Shown here in pieces: positions 15,201 to 30,200 of a DNA stretch of 64,000 nucleotides. Made by a program: the position numbers and the translations under genes. The notes under the pieces were generated by a model, which saw nothing but the letters and a program-made list of their open reading frames with translations, was not told where the DNA came from and did not search any database. This stretch comes from Melanocharis versteri (Eukaryota; Chordata; Aves; Passeriformes; Melanocharitidae), in assembly GCA_013397845.1 (NCBI GenBank), contig VZTG01005442.1, positions 443,001 to 507,000 of the forward strand, given 5' to 3'. Position 1 is the stretch's first letter, and each line of letters begins with the position of its first letter.

Positions 15201-18200
15201 TGAAAAACAGTACCAGGCAGCAGTACAGACGGGAGCATATAAGTAAGCATCCAAAGAGTCAGTGTTAGTGTGTCACACTTCCTGTGCTAACAGCAAACGT
15301 CCCAACATGCTTGAGAAAATGCCTATTTCACTTATTTGAAATAAACACCAAGCACATACTGTAATCAAAAATCAGGCCACGAATTCAGATTTTTGATCCC
15401 ATATTCCATCTCATGCTAGCATATAATTCCCACTGACCATTTGCTGGATTCTGCCGATGGCTCACGGCAGCAGAGCAAGGAATTCCGTGTCTCGCTACTT
15501 AGTTCAGTTTTCATGAACAGAGGCTTTTGACAGGCGAAGCAAAAACACAGCTATCACATGGGCCTACAACTCAAAGCACAGGAAGCCTACTGCTGTTACT
15601 TCCAGAAACACTGAAGGAATGCTCATCAAAACAAGATATTAAACCAGAGAAACATCTGACATTCCAAGGTCTTGGTAAATTTTTCAGCGTAAGATATAGA
15701 TCTCAAAGGATACAAACACTACTACATGCCATCAAGTCAATAATAACAATCTCTTTTCAACTGTTCTCCTCGGTCTGAAGGATCAACAGAAGACTCCCAA
15801 ATTTCAGGGTACTTTTAAAGTGCGAAATGTGATGTCTGAGTACACATTCTTGAAATCATTCTGGTTTTGGAGACTTAACCTCACTTTCATATGGCCTGTC
15901 AAGGTTCCTCTGGAGTCAGTTGAAGTTTACAGTGGGGGAAAAAAATATTTTCCCAAACCTTATGCAAATAAGATAGGTAAATCTACCTTTCCACTTTTAG
16001 ATTTTGAGTTTTGACTTAAAACACAAATCATCATCAAGGCTGAATTAACCAGTACGTTTATCTTACACTCTGTACAAGAATGTACAAAGAATATTTACAC
16101 TATTTGTCAGGTTCATATTTTCAGGTTTCTTGCACTAAAACAAAAGATGACCTAAAGGATATTACAAATAAAAATAAAAAATAAACAATAAGACAAGAAG
16201 AGTCCCAGAAAAAGGCAAATAATATAGAGTAAAATACTTAAATAATGGAATACTGAAATTTAATGAGCGCATTAACGTGCTAAGGCGTATCCAGCTCCCT
16301 CTCGATTTAGCAGCTTCTCAGATTCCTTAATGAACAAAACCGAACCCCAATGTACCTGATGAATATATGCATGCTCACTTTGCTAACCTGTGGCCAAGTG
16401 GGTAAAAAAAGGAAAGATAACACTTTTCTCATAAGCACTTCTGGGTTTTCCCTCACATTCAAGAAGCACAAACTTCCTAAATAACATATGCTGTAACAGC
16501 TGACCTCAAAATGAACATCGTGGATCAGGAACCAACGCAAGCAGAAGCCAAGAATCAACCAAACTACATTATGACAAGTTTAAAGAAGAAAAGCATATAA
16601 AACAAAAGATGTCAAAGACAACTTTGGAGTTCAGATGCAACCATTGCTTGTTACTGTTTCTGTTCTGTGAATGTGCTTTTAAATTGCTTTCTGCTTAACT
16701 TCAAAATAGGGTACTTAAGACTAAGGTTTGACTGGAATAACTTTAACCTTTTGAGTTACAGACTTTTAAATGACCTTAATTAAAAGTAAACAAACATTGA
16801 TTTTTTTTTTTAACAGTGTAAGTGTCTCTTGTGATGAAATGTGCAAGTTCCATTACTGCTTACAGTATCTACTAGGATTTTTCTGAGAAGGCAATCTGAA
16901 GTTAAGAGATTCACTGTGAGTAGCGTAGGAGTTGACATCACGGACATCAGCAAGAGACCCATCAGCTGGGCAGCTACACCACTCACCACAGCCCACTCAG
17001 CCAAACAGCATTCATTTCTCTGCACAGCTGATGGGCTCTCAATCACAGCAAAATGCACAGGGCCATAAAAAGTAGTATTATTCTAATGGCATAGTCCTGG
17101 AATGTCACCTACGATGGCATCATCCATATTGTACCAGGAGATAGGATGGCCTCCAGTCTGTGTTTGGACAGCACAATTCTAGATGCTAAATCAGAAGAGG
17201 TTTCTCCACGTCTTTTCCCTGCAGAGGGAATTTTTTAAAAACCCTCAGAGGAAGTCTCAGCAATGCTAAAAATCAGAAGCATTTCCCTGGTGAGGTTTAC
17301 ACTTAAAAATAAAAAAAATATTAGATGGTAAGATACCTTAGCAACAATTTGAGAGAGAAAGACTTAGAAAATATGTTAATAAATTGTCTTCAAGATTGCT
17401 CATGAGTATCATATTAACCATCTTCAAGTACAGACAAAGTACTGAAAATATTCAGTGGGACTGAATAAAATGAAAGAATCCATCTCCAAAAGCTATTATT
17501 TTTTTAATATATGTAGCCATTAATGACAATAAATCATTCTATTGAAAATATTTTAAGATTTATTTTGGGGAGAGATTGGATTTTAAGTCATTCTTACAGA
17601 TTTTTGGAGAGTTAAGAGCAGTGATCACAGGTCCCATACAAATAATATAATGCTGACACAAGACAGTCTATTCCGTAAAGACTGAATTCTAGAAAGTGAC
17701 AACCAAAGTACTGAACACACTGAAAGGGTATGAATTAAAACTAAACTGCTCTCCATCAAATTCTTCAGCTTTAAGGAAACAAATCCACCTGAGTGTAAAA
17801 TCTGAAGGGATGTACAAAGGGGCTGTTGAGCGGCCGGAGCAATGGATGAGCACTTCCACAAATCCTGAATCTAGCATTCCTCGTTTACCAGTAAGAGATA
17901 TTGGTGGTGCTGTTAAGGTATTACTGACAGCCAGAAAGTAATTTGTACTCAGTGGAAGCCCTCTAGATATTCAAGAAGTCATCCTCATGCAATTATTTAA
18001 TGGACTGTAACTTTTCCATTAACAGCAGTGTCTCAATCTTGATCCTTAAAGGTAGAAAGCACTGTACAGAAAAAGGGTGGAAACTTGGAAAAAAAAAGAT
18101 TCAACACCCAAGGCGAAAAGACATTATTTGACTCGTGGCCAATCTTTCAGCAGCTGCTTACCACTGCATACAGAAGAGGTGATGTTGTACAGAAAAGGAT

Positions 18201-21200
18201 AAAACTGCAAACAGCGGATCATCTTCAGGCTGCTTTCACACTCCAAGCACTTGGTTGTCAAATCCAGTGCACGTCTGAAGGCCTGCAGTGCTCCACTAAT
18301 GTTGTTCTGAGCCAGGTACGCGTTTCCTAGGCTCAAAAAAGTCAGGGGCTGTAAAGAGAAAAGCAACACACTACAGCATAAGTATGTTCACTGTTTAAGA
18401 TTGAAGCCAACTAGGAAAAACCCTTGTCATGTCATGCCCTCCCAAATTTGGTGGGAAATAATTCAGAAAACTTCTTATAAACAGGCACTGCCTATTCTTA
18501 CAATGAAGAACTAACAGCTTGATGCTAACCAAAAGCTATTTTGCCATAGGGTTGTGTTAGGAGTTCCATCTTTCTACAATAAAAAAACAGCTGTTAAATA
18601 CACACAAACTGAAATGAAGCATTACCTACTTACTTATAACCATCAGAAACATAACGCTTACTGCAGAGAATACCAAAGGACTAAACGGAATTGCTCAAAG
18701 CCAACTTAGAATCATTCGGTCAGCAAAAAAGTAAAAATATCACTAGTGTGCTAGCAGGACAGATGCATTGCATTTGCCAAGAGTATTCAGATTTACTTTA
18801 GCAAAACCAGGTTAGTGAAAACACCAGTGTCACACTAGCTTAGGGGTACAAATTTACGCCATTCAATTCTTCGTGAAACAGTATTTTTGTCAACTACTTT
18901 TGACTAATATCCCTAAAATAAGTATTTTTTTGAAAAGTGAAGATTATAAACACCTTTTTCACTTGGTAAAACTCAACACTGTAGTACAGGCACACAGTAA
19001 AGCATTACATTTGTTGGTTGACTGAAAAGTCTTTCACTTGGACAAAGTAATTTGCTGCAATTAACAGTACACTGCTAAAATAACAACTACAGTGTTGTAA
19101 TTTAGCATTTGTTTTTCTCACTGAAACAATTTTTTACGTTCATTATCTAAAAATGTGTAGACTGCTCAGTAGCTGAAGATTTTTCCAACTCAGCTTGTAT
19201 TACTAAAAACAGCACTCAGAAAATGGTGCAAGCTGAGCAATACGATTTTTTTTCCTTTTTAATAGCTTTTGCTGATAGAGCACATCTTTTACGCCCAGTA
19301 GATGTAATTAATTTTATTTTGTATTTACTTTCCCTTATATTCCAGGAAATACCATTCAAGTACAATGTCTCCTGCTGGTTTTTTACAGGACTGAGTACAC
19401 CTGAAAAAAACCATTCCTGTAAAGAGGCAGGATTTGTCAATATTTTTGAAGAAAAACCCTACTCACACAGCTTGGTCCTAAGGATTCCTAGGCTCCTCCC
19501 CTCCAAAGCTCTGTTTTCTAGTGTTCTTCTTAAGGCATACCATTCAAGCACAGTTCTTTCTGTAGCTCCTTTTTGCACTCTTACTTGCCACCCAAATGGA
19601 CCACATTCCAACACTTGAAAATTTGTTTCTGAATGCTATGTTGAATAAACTTATCCTGTTTTTAGCTTTTTTATGTGCAAGGTGACAGGTAGTCTGGCAG
19701 GTTTCAGCTCTGTTAATCTAACTAGAGAGGTAGAAGCACAGGAAAGAAGTCACTTGAATTTCTCACTGAAGTGTCTCTAATGCAAGACCAAAATTATGTG
19801 CTAGAAAAAGGTGTTCCTTGCTATGCCATTCCCCCTCCTTTTTTTTTCACAACTGTCCTGGCCAGTCCAGTAGTTCAAACAGTTTATACAGAAACTGTCT
19901 ATATGACATAGGTGACAACCTACAGAATGTTTATTGTGTTACTGTTCAGAAATACAAAAACCTGGTTTGAATCTATGGTTGGAAGTAAAGCCACCAAACA
20001 ACTAGAACACGCCTTCCTCTATGTACATAGACAAAACCTAGGGACAAATAAAACTGTACAGATAAAAAGTCAAGTGTCACTGAAAGATGTCTATACAGTC
20101 AAAGATCTTGGTGACACACATGCTGCTTTAAGGGTTTTAAGAATCAAGATACAATGCTGACAGCTTGACAGATCTCAGTTTTAGGTTAAAATGCTGCCAG
20201 ACACTAGGATTAAATTCCTTGGAGGCACTGCTGATAATACAGGTTTTGGGAGTCATTGATTTACATGAACTTCTCTAGATGTTTATACTCTCAACAATCA
20301 GCATCACCCCTGGTGCAGTCAAGAATTTATAGGAAAATTAACAGCCATTGCAAATCACAAGCTGGAAGATGAACCGCATGCACAGGTAAACACAAGTAAC
20401 ATGTGTTCAGAAAATTATGAGGGAAAACACATTCACTGCTGAGCAAACACAAACCCCATCATCTTACCTCAGAGGCATTGATGGCCAAAGCCTTCAGCAG
20501 GAGCCTGCTGGCATCCAAATGAAGACCATAATGAAACAAGAGGTTAGCAAGATTGACCAGAGGGATGTCCTGATACTCATGTGGAGCCAAATTATATGCT
20601 TTTTGCAAACAGGTGATAGCAAAGGTGCTATTTCCAACTGCACGCCAGTACAATCCAGCTTCATTAAGCACAAGCCATAGAGGATCTTCTGGCTATAGGA
20701 GAGTCAGGGAAAAGGATAAAAACACCCACAAAGAGGTGTCTCAGGAAGACAGAAATGCCTGCTCTTTAATAAGAAGCAAACAGAACTCACTCTTGCATAC
20801 TACATTGTTAACTAGATACAAATTAGACTTTGCTGTGACTATTAGCAGATTATTCAAGCTGCTCCATTCTACTCAAATGGACACGATTTACAGGCTGAAC
20901 TGTAATTTAGTAGCAGCTGTTGCTCACACTCCTCATATGAATGCTTTGTATCATGACCACTAAATCCCTTAAAATATACAAGCAATAATGGTTAGTTCGC
21001 TACAGGAAGCAACACTTGTGAGCCACTTCAGAGTCTTAAAATTACACAAACACATATCTATGTAAAGTGCTAGAATTTGAAAGTCAGGCAGCTATTAAAT
21101 TATAGTTAGATGTGCTTCCAGGTCCTGTGTCTAACATTACCTTTCCTGTTAATTTAAGGTTTCAGAGTTGTTTTTTCTATGATTTAGTTACCTATTTGTC

Positions 21201-24200
21201 TTATGAAAGTTGACAAGTGGCATGCATTAGACACTGTTTAAAGATTATAAAATAGTAGGCAATAAATGAGGGCAGGTTAAAGAATGGAGGAAATGTCAAA
21301 TACACCTTGAATGTTCCTTCCTCCTCTTTAACCTATAACAGCAAAAACAAGCACTCACCCTAGAGGAGAAATAGCAAAATTTAAAAATATTGACAGGTTG
21401 ACAGAGGTAGGTAAAACATCCACTTTCAGATGCACTTTGAGATTATTTAGAAGCATGTTCTAGTTCTTAATATTTTCATGATTTGGTGCTACTCAATTCT
21501 ACAAAGCCTTTACAGTACAGAAGCAACGCTTGAAATGGATGTTCAGTCCTACCTACATGTCTGAAGCCCAAATGCATGCCTGAGCAGGAAACACAGCCAG
21601 GATTAAGGAAGCAAAACAGTGATACTATGTCGAGTTAGTCAGCAAGAAGATTTTTGTTCCAGGTTTTAAAAAACCCCTCCCACAGAAGGGTTTGAACTAT
21701 GATTCTAGATGAACTGGAAAATATCAACATGATATCTTATTTTTTGTTTGGAGCACCTTACATAATCTGTGATTTCAAGAGTATTAATGACCCCTGTTTT
21801 GCAATGCACATACATAACATTACTTGCATGTTCTTCATTCCAAACCCCTCACCGAAATATTCTCCACACACAGGTCTCAATGACCTCCCTAACTAAATCC
21901 TCAGCAAGTTATTAGCATTTTGTCTTTCCCAATACAAAGATACTAACAATATAGGCATAGGCATTCCTGCTCTAAGTAGTTTATCATTAGCAGAACAGGT
22001 AAGACAACACTGTTCTTACATTAGCAGACAGAGAAGTTCAGGCTTTTAGCATCACAGCAACAGAATACTACAGTTAAAACCCAAATAGTCAGGCACTGCA
22101 CAGTAAGACATTAGACATGTACAGGACTGTTCTGAGCAACATAATAATAGGAATCAACTCCTACTGCTCATTTTTCTCCTGGTTAAGACAAATGCACATA
22201 GTAAATGGTACTGATTTTAGACTAAAAAGGTATCTACATATAATACCTTGACACAACTTCTACAAGAAAGTTAAATTGAGAAATATCAGCTTGACATGTC
22301 AAAAAGAGTCAACGTCTCTCTCAATGCTTCCTGTCATTTGACTCTCAAAGGCCCCACGCAAGATGGAGGTGGCATTCCACAGGGTTTTATACAGAGGTAC
22401 ATTCTTTGCCCCAGAGTGCTAATTATCCTGACAGAAGATTAACAGAGGCTTGGTTTCCTTGGAGGGAGAGTAGGGGGAAAAGCAGGGTAGTGGGAAGGAG
22501 GAGGAAGAGCACAAGGCAGGCATGCAGGAAGGGGTGGCAGACGGAGGAGTAGTTCCAAGCTGCTTCTCCCAATTAAGCAAATGGCTGCCAGAATTAGCTA
22601 ATAAATTACTGCTCTGTGTCCTTTCAACAAGAACAAGCAACTACAGAGCTGTTTGGTCTACATCAGGCTAAGTTAGATACTTCTCTACATATTTCTGCTT
22701 TACTTGTAAACATGGATTTTTAAGTTAGTTTCATCTCAGTTACAGGCAGCAAATAAACTCATTTCTAGTGTGTCACTGACTACTTTAGAAGTATAAAATC
22801 TCAAGTAAGAATTCTGAATTCATCTCATGTGATAGACTGACGTACCTGTTTCATTGCATGATCTAGAAACACTCCTATCTTCGTCAGCGTAACAGTTTCA
22901 TTGTTGATACGAGAATGCAAAACCTGGAACACAAAGACTTTATTTTTTTCCCCCGAACTACTGAATAAATTTTACAGTCAAGATCTACAAGGGCCATTCA
23001 AGACAAGTTTCCTTAAATCTTCTCTTTAGCAAAGGGAAGATAAAGATATTGTACTAAAAAGAGGATGTGAACATGTAACACTTAAAGCAACCAATCTCCA
23101 GAATGCAATATGAAGGCCTTTTGTTACCAGCTTGGTAGAATGCAGCAGTTTTTGGAAATGAATTATATCAAGTGACTGTTAGATTTATAAGAAATATTTC
23201 AAAGAGTAAACTAAATTTCCCATTTTGTGTGCTTTTGCTCAGCATCTGAAAGAAGTCAGACAAGTTAACCCTTTCTCCATTCCTATTAGAAAGAATCTGC
23301 CCATGGTTTTTGGAAGTACCGATTACCTTTAAATATCAGAATCTTTCATGATCTGAGGAACATTGTTAAGGCAATAAAGAGGAAGATTTTAAACCAGAAG
23401 ATAACCAACAAGAAAACATCTCTTACTTGTCTTGCTCGATCATCTGGCATCCTGAATTTCAAATCTAGATTAGTGTCTAGTTCCTTGACCAGTATATTTA
23501 GAGTTTCATTGTTACGAGCATCAGTAATGGAAGAACAATCTGGTGCCTGTGCTTCTCCATGCTCAACAGTACCTCTTGGGTTATTCAGTATTGGCTGGAT
23601 TCTAGCAATAAGGAGAACCAAGAGAAATTAACAGCACGTGCTGCATGTCATCATGTATAAACACAAGAATCTACTAAGCCTCGTACTGCAGACTGCTATG
23701 AGACGAGCTGCAATGAAGAACTCAAGGACCACCCTTCCCTTGAAAAGTCATTTATAAGGTCTTCATTTTTGATTTTTAAGCATAGAACAACAAGAAGAAT
23801 GAACAGTGCAGTAGAGATAACAAATAGAAGGTTCTCATATTATGTAAATGAGGATTCTATGAAGTTTAGGACTAGATATGTGACAAAAAAATAGTTGATG
23901 TTTTCTACACTAAAATGATTTCAAAAACATTAAGAGGTAGCCAAATTATGTATATAGAACCTTCTAAGCTGAACACTGTTTTTTTCCAAAGGAAGCTGCT
24001 GGATGTTTGTAGATGGGAACCTTTAACACAAGCTCAATACTAGTATTATACTGACTAGGTAGAACAAAACAGCTTTTTTACTACCACTGCTATAATGTAA
24101 GTGACTAAGGTTATCATAACATTGCATTGATCTATGTAAGTTAGCTATTGCAGTACAGACACATTTATTTTATCCTATATAGTAACAAATATTACTGACT

Positions 24201-27200
24201 CTCCCATGACTAAGCTGATTTTCCACATCTGTCCCAAAGGAATGAGCTGGAGTTTTCCACTCCTAATCCTTTTTTAGTGTTTTCTGGTCTTCATCATTTT
24301 CTGCCATCATAACTAAAGCTAAGAGGATGTATGTAATGTACAACAGTTATCTGCAGTTATTAAATAGATGCTCACTTCATTCTCTCTTTCAAGGTTTTTT
24401 TTTTGTTGTTGTTAATATACTCTGCAAGACATTCAGACTTGTGCTTAAAACCTCATTCTGTCTGTATTTTATGTGTTCACCCTGGACTAACAGTCAGGGA
24501 AGAATCCCCATGAAATTGGACCTGGCTGTTACAGTTACAGCAAAGACAACAATCAAGGAAAATGCCTTCCTTCAGAGGTTTGAACACATCTCTGCTGTTG
24601 ATTACTAATTGCATCCATCCTCTCCAGAAAGAAAATACTCATTAAGGCATTAGTGTGAGGATTAAAAAATACAGCTTTAAAAAATCAACACTTGCCTGAA
24701 TCCCCTGTTTTCTGGAGGCAAGAAATAAGTTGGCAGTTCTTCTGGGTCAGGAATTTTGGGGAAAGATTTCATGCATTCTGATCGCTGAGGCCAAAGAATA
24801 TGCTGTTTCTCCTAAGGGGGAAAGCAATTATTTTTTATTATTTTCTCAACATTTTTAATATTCTAATGAACAAGTTAATAAAAGGGATATTAAAGGAAAA
24901 AGGAAAAAAAACCCAACAGAGATCTTTAAAACTATTATTTTTCCATCTTTTTTTTTTAACATCAGCAGTTGAAATTTTTATCTTTACTTGGCTGTACCAC
25001 TTTACTTGCAGCAGATGTTTACAGAACAACTCCCTCTGTGCTGCAGTAGTTTCAAAGGATGGGAAATCAGTACAGAGAAACTAGAGAGATGCTTATATGT
25101 CGAAGAAATTCAGAATGCTACATTCTCCAGTGCTGCCACACACCAAAACTGTAGCCCAAATGCTAAGAAGTTTCACATAAACAAGGAGAGGATTCACTTT
25201 CACCCCTCCTCTTTGAAAGGGCAAAGCTCATCCTCTTCACTCACTCTGCTGGGTTCCACACTCCACACCGAAACGACAGAACGAGCCACAGGGGAAGACT
25301 GCAAGGACTGGCTGTGAACACTTTGGTTTGCATGAAGATCCAAAGTCATGGATGTCATACTAGAAGTTGAAGAGTCTTCACCAAACTATAAACAACAGAA
25401 AGACAAATTTTAATAAAGGAGATGGTACAGTACATCCCTTGTTGAATTTCTCCATGTTATCTCCCCCTCCCCCTCCACTAATGTAGTTAAGCCTCACTGA
25501 TGAGCTGAAATGTGGGTAGCAGGAAAAAAACAAGGAATTTAAGCAATTTAAGCCTCTTGATCCACTCAGACCATGCAAGAGTAATATTCATGTTGTCCAT
25601 ATATTAACAATGAAAACACAAGTGCAAATCAAGGAAAAATGCTAAAACGTACCAAGCAAACATTTCTAATAGACCACAAATAAAATCTACTTATCTAGAT
25701 TGCACAGCTCGAGACCAAATCAGAATTACATAGACTCATGGCTTTCAGAATTATCTCAATAATCTGAATTTGTAACTACTATAATAGGAAAAACAGTGAA
25801 GAAGACAACAGCAAAATTAATTATTCCTATTTCTTTAACTAGTTAAGGGGAAACTTCAGAACGCACTCCGTATCACAAAATAACTGAAATCATAATCCCT
25901 ATCTGTAGGTCTAACACAGCAGAGGTGCTGCTTAGGTGGCTGTCATTCTGGATTTTCAGTATCAGTATACACTCTGCTTCCAAAACTTCTCAGAACTCTT
26001 GTACCAAAGTTTCTTGGTGTGACCATAGGAAACTAACACTTTGGACTAAAATGAGGTGTTTGAATTCAAGTAATTCTCTCTTCTATATAAAACAAAGCCT
26101 TTTCAATAAACCCTCTGTATTTCTATAGTTCACAATTTCTCAGCTTGTATTAATATCAAAAGGAACGAGCATTAAAATACTTTACACTCTGGAAAAGAAA
26201 GAGACTAAGAGATTTCTCACTATAATTACCACACCCAAAATGTAGCCTTTTTGTCAACCCTGTAAAAATTGAAACTATTTTGCTAATAAAGCAAATGGCA
26301 CGTAACTTAAAGCAGTGATATCAATTCAGACAAACCTGAACATATTCCACATTTTCAAAAATGTCTCCACGGTGATAACGAACAGGCTGATCCCACTGAC
26401 AGTGCAAGCTATGCTGCTGGTTGCCCAATCTGCAAATCTGATGGTTCCCTGCAGAGCACAAAGTATTTTTTTATACTAGAGAAGTGTGGTTTCTGAGGAG
26501 ACAAAGTCAGCACAAAGTCAACCTCTCTGCCCCCAGATAGGTCAATCCTTTTTATTTACTTCATCAGCCCAGAGGAAACTCCAACTTCAAAAGACTCAAA
26601 AAGAATTCCCTGTTCAAGAACATACTGGAATCTCTTGTTTTAATAAGCAAAACACAAGATCCACTCAAGGCCATCTTAATATATGAAGAAGTTATATCCT
26701 GATACTTATCTGAGTATGTGCAATATTTCATTGCTTTAATGAGCATGAACACTAAAAAGTTGTACCTAATTGAGCTTCTTTTGCCATCTGTGTCTCGTGA
26801 ATGATGTTCCTCAAGATTTGTTCCTCCTGGATGAGCTTGTACTTGTCTAAAACATCTTGTTGTCTAAGGTAATGGTCATGCTGCTTCTGATATTCCTTTA
26901 ACTCATTTAATGTTCGCTGAAGTGATCTTGAAAATTAAACAGAAAAGATTTACTTTGAATGCTTTCTAGAATATCACCTTTTCCTACACTGTTGCACATC
27001 TTCAAATCTTTGTTTCTTCAAGTATTCTTATGCTTAATTCCACTGCATAATCAAAGAAACACAGAAAATTAAAAACAATTCTTCTTGAAATGTAAATAAT
27101 TGCTGCAACGGAACTACAGTAATTCGACTGTACACATTGCCAGTGGGATACTTTAGTTACCTATGCTGGGCTTCCAATTTTTGCTCAAGTTTTTGCTGAC

Positions 27201-30200
27201 ACAGGACAGCATGCTTCCTTTTTACAGCTTGCTCAAACCCTGGTTTGGCCTGCAGAGCATGATCATAACAAAGGACTGAGTGGTTGTACTCTCCAAGCAT
27301 CTGAAGAATGACCGAGAGAGAGAATTAGACATTGTGCAGTCTATTAAATATATTAGATGTATTATTAAATATTTAATAAAAAATACTCAGTTTTTTAAAG
27401 AAGTCATTAACTTAAATTTTAATTTATGGTAACAAGCAGCCTGTCATTTCTGACACTCAAGCCACTATAGCTATTAAAGAAAGGCTGCAGAAGAATTTTG
27501 CTGGAATTTATTTCCAGGCACAGATAAAAACCTTTGCTTAAAGACACACTTTTGAATAAAAGTATTTTGACAGAATCTTAAGCATTAAGCATGAGATGCA
27601 TGTGAGGCACAACACACACTGTAAAAGAGTAAAGCACTACAAGTCAACCCCAAAAGATTAAGTAATATTTAATTTTCTTCAAGTCTTGGAAAATAAAGAT
27701 TGTATTTACTGCGTATATATTTCCTAAAGTGTAATAGCTGGTAAAGAAGTCACTGTAATCCAGAGCTGCATGAACCACAATAGCTGCATCTGCAGAGAAG
27801 TGAGCCCGGTGCAAAATATTTGCCAAATTTACCAGTGCAATGTCTTTATTTTGCCTAAAAGAATAAAAGAAAATAAAAAAGAAAAAAATTAAAAACTAAC
27901 ATTAAAGGAAGGTCAGACTGCATAAGAATCATGCACAAGATACGTTAATTTGCCAGTCACACATTAAAACATACCACTTGCTAGAAAAATGTCTCAACTA
28001 TTTATATGCCTAGTATAGCACACAGAGACCAAGAACAAGTAACACGGATTATTCCTTAGGATACCGTCTTAGAAACCAAAACCTGTTTACTAATTAGGAT
28101 AACTAGAAAAGCAATCTGAGAAGAAATCCTTATTAGCAATTCTTACCTTGAAGAAAAATGAAGGGCACGCATGGCACATTCTACTACTTGGTATGGCTCA
28201 TTCTTTATTCGCCAGTAAAAAGAAGCCATGTTATAGAGTACCCAGGAAGAAGAGTTCTGCAGTAATGAGAAACACATGAACTGTACTAACTACTAACACA
28301 TGAACTAAAAGGTTAATCAGGGCTTTCATTACTGTAGGATGAAAAGCTGAGCACTAAAGTTGGTGCTCAGCTGCCCTAAGCTATCCTCTTCCACTGGAAA
28401 GCTGCCATTTGGCAACAGTTGTCAATGTTTAGAAACACTGAACCAGCATATTAATGTATTAAAGAAACAGAATTTCTGCATTTCAGGCAGGTGAAAACAC
28501 AAAATGGGATGAAATGAGAGGTGACAGTAGTTTAAGCATCAGCATCTTAGCTGGAAGTCAGTGAGTGTTCCTAGATTTTGCAGGAAGACATTCAACAAAA
28601 ACATACACACTTCAATACTGTTGTTTCTTCTTTGCTCTTCAAGTACCTGTATTTTTTGTTTAAAAACTCTTATTACCTTGACAAAGCAATGAATGTGGTT
28701 TGCCAGACAACATAACTACATAAGTCCTTAAAGATGACACTAAGTATCTATTTACTGGCTTTGCTGATGCCTTCTCCCCACCTCTATTTGCCTAGCAGAA
28801 AATGGTCTCAGTTAGCCTTTTGAAACTGAACTGTAAACCAAAAATACATGTGCAAAACTGGATCTGATTGCTTGTACAAGGTGTATCTAAACTTGTGAGA
28901 CCATTCAAGCAATCCTTTTTGTGCATCCAGCAAGATTACAGTTTCATACCTTCATGAGCCCGTCATAAATACGGTGACCTATTTCCTCTATACTTCTTCC
29001 CAGCCTCCGTGATAAGTATGTGAAGATGGGATCTTCTTTAGGTAACAGGGGTGCAGAAAGATTAACCCTTTCTTGGACACCCTAAAATAAAAATTGAATA
29101 CAGGTATTTGCTGACACTTAAGAGCAGAGAAATATAAACAAAAGTATGACTCCCAGGAAAATTTACGGCTTGGCTATTTTACAATCTTATCTTCCTTTCA
29201 AGATCTCTAGGAACTGATAGAACAATTTCACCTCTGTCAGATAATAATATATATTATTACATATAGGAAAACATTAGAAGCAGCCAAAAGCAGCCTCTGC
29301 TTGTGAGTGCTACAGGGGAAATATTCACTTCTGGTAGCTCTGTGTATCTGGCAGCTACTGATTTCACTAATGACTGCTGAAGCACTTAAGTCAGGGTTGT
29401 CAGGTTACACGCACACAAAGGAAGTATCCCTACACCTCTTCTTTCTTCCTTCCCCAAGCACAAACATACTTCTTTCAAAAATACATCCAGACCCATGAAT
29501 AGAGCTAAAAAACCCTCCACTTAGTATTTAGCTGTAAGAAAATCCTTATTTGTTGATGAAAAGACATGCAATAAAATAAATACCAAGATAAAAGCACTAA
29601 AGCTTCATCTACATCAGAAAATTTGCTCCTATAATGCTGTTGACAAAACCAGTTTTCCTACCACTCCTCCACTGCAACTTTTCTAAAGCAGCTGAACTTT
29701 GTACTAGTAGGGAACAATTATCTCATCCTCTGGGTTAGGGCTTGGCATTCAGATGCCAAACAGTTAGGTATGTTAGGAGCTACCAACAAACCTGGAAACA
29801 ATTTTCTGATCCTGAGTCTTCATACATTTTAATGACTCTGTTCAGCACTCTCCAAATTTCAACTGAGACAATTCACAAGCTAGTCATAGTCCCACTGAAA
29901 GCTACCAATTTGCTAATGAAATGTGTTATGAAAATAAAACACTCCATTTTCCTAAAAACGTCCTTTAAATTAAGGCAAAAAATAACAAAAGAGAAACTGT
30001 ATACCTGATGGAACAGGTCTAACCTCCAATAAGCAGCTACCTTAATCAGGGCCCAACTGTAGTTTCAAAAAAAGCATGGAACAGTCTTGAAAGATTACAA
30101 TACCTTTCAGCCTTGAGTGAGAATGGCCAGTAGGAGTTTTCTATTCCTCTTCCTAGTGGGGAAAAATACTTACTTGCATTTGCTCACTTACCCGTAAGTG

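Noticed and set aside
19223..19618. Plus-strand 131-codon ORF in TTC17 intron 15
   Set aside because: Length is within chance for this much AT-rich sequence, there is no recognised domain, and no splice context.
25196..25244. Extension of TTC17 exon 11 for 14 more codons to a stop
   Set aside because: A strong GTGAGT donor ends the exon after Arg, and splicing to exon 12 restores the human frame.
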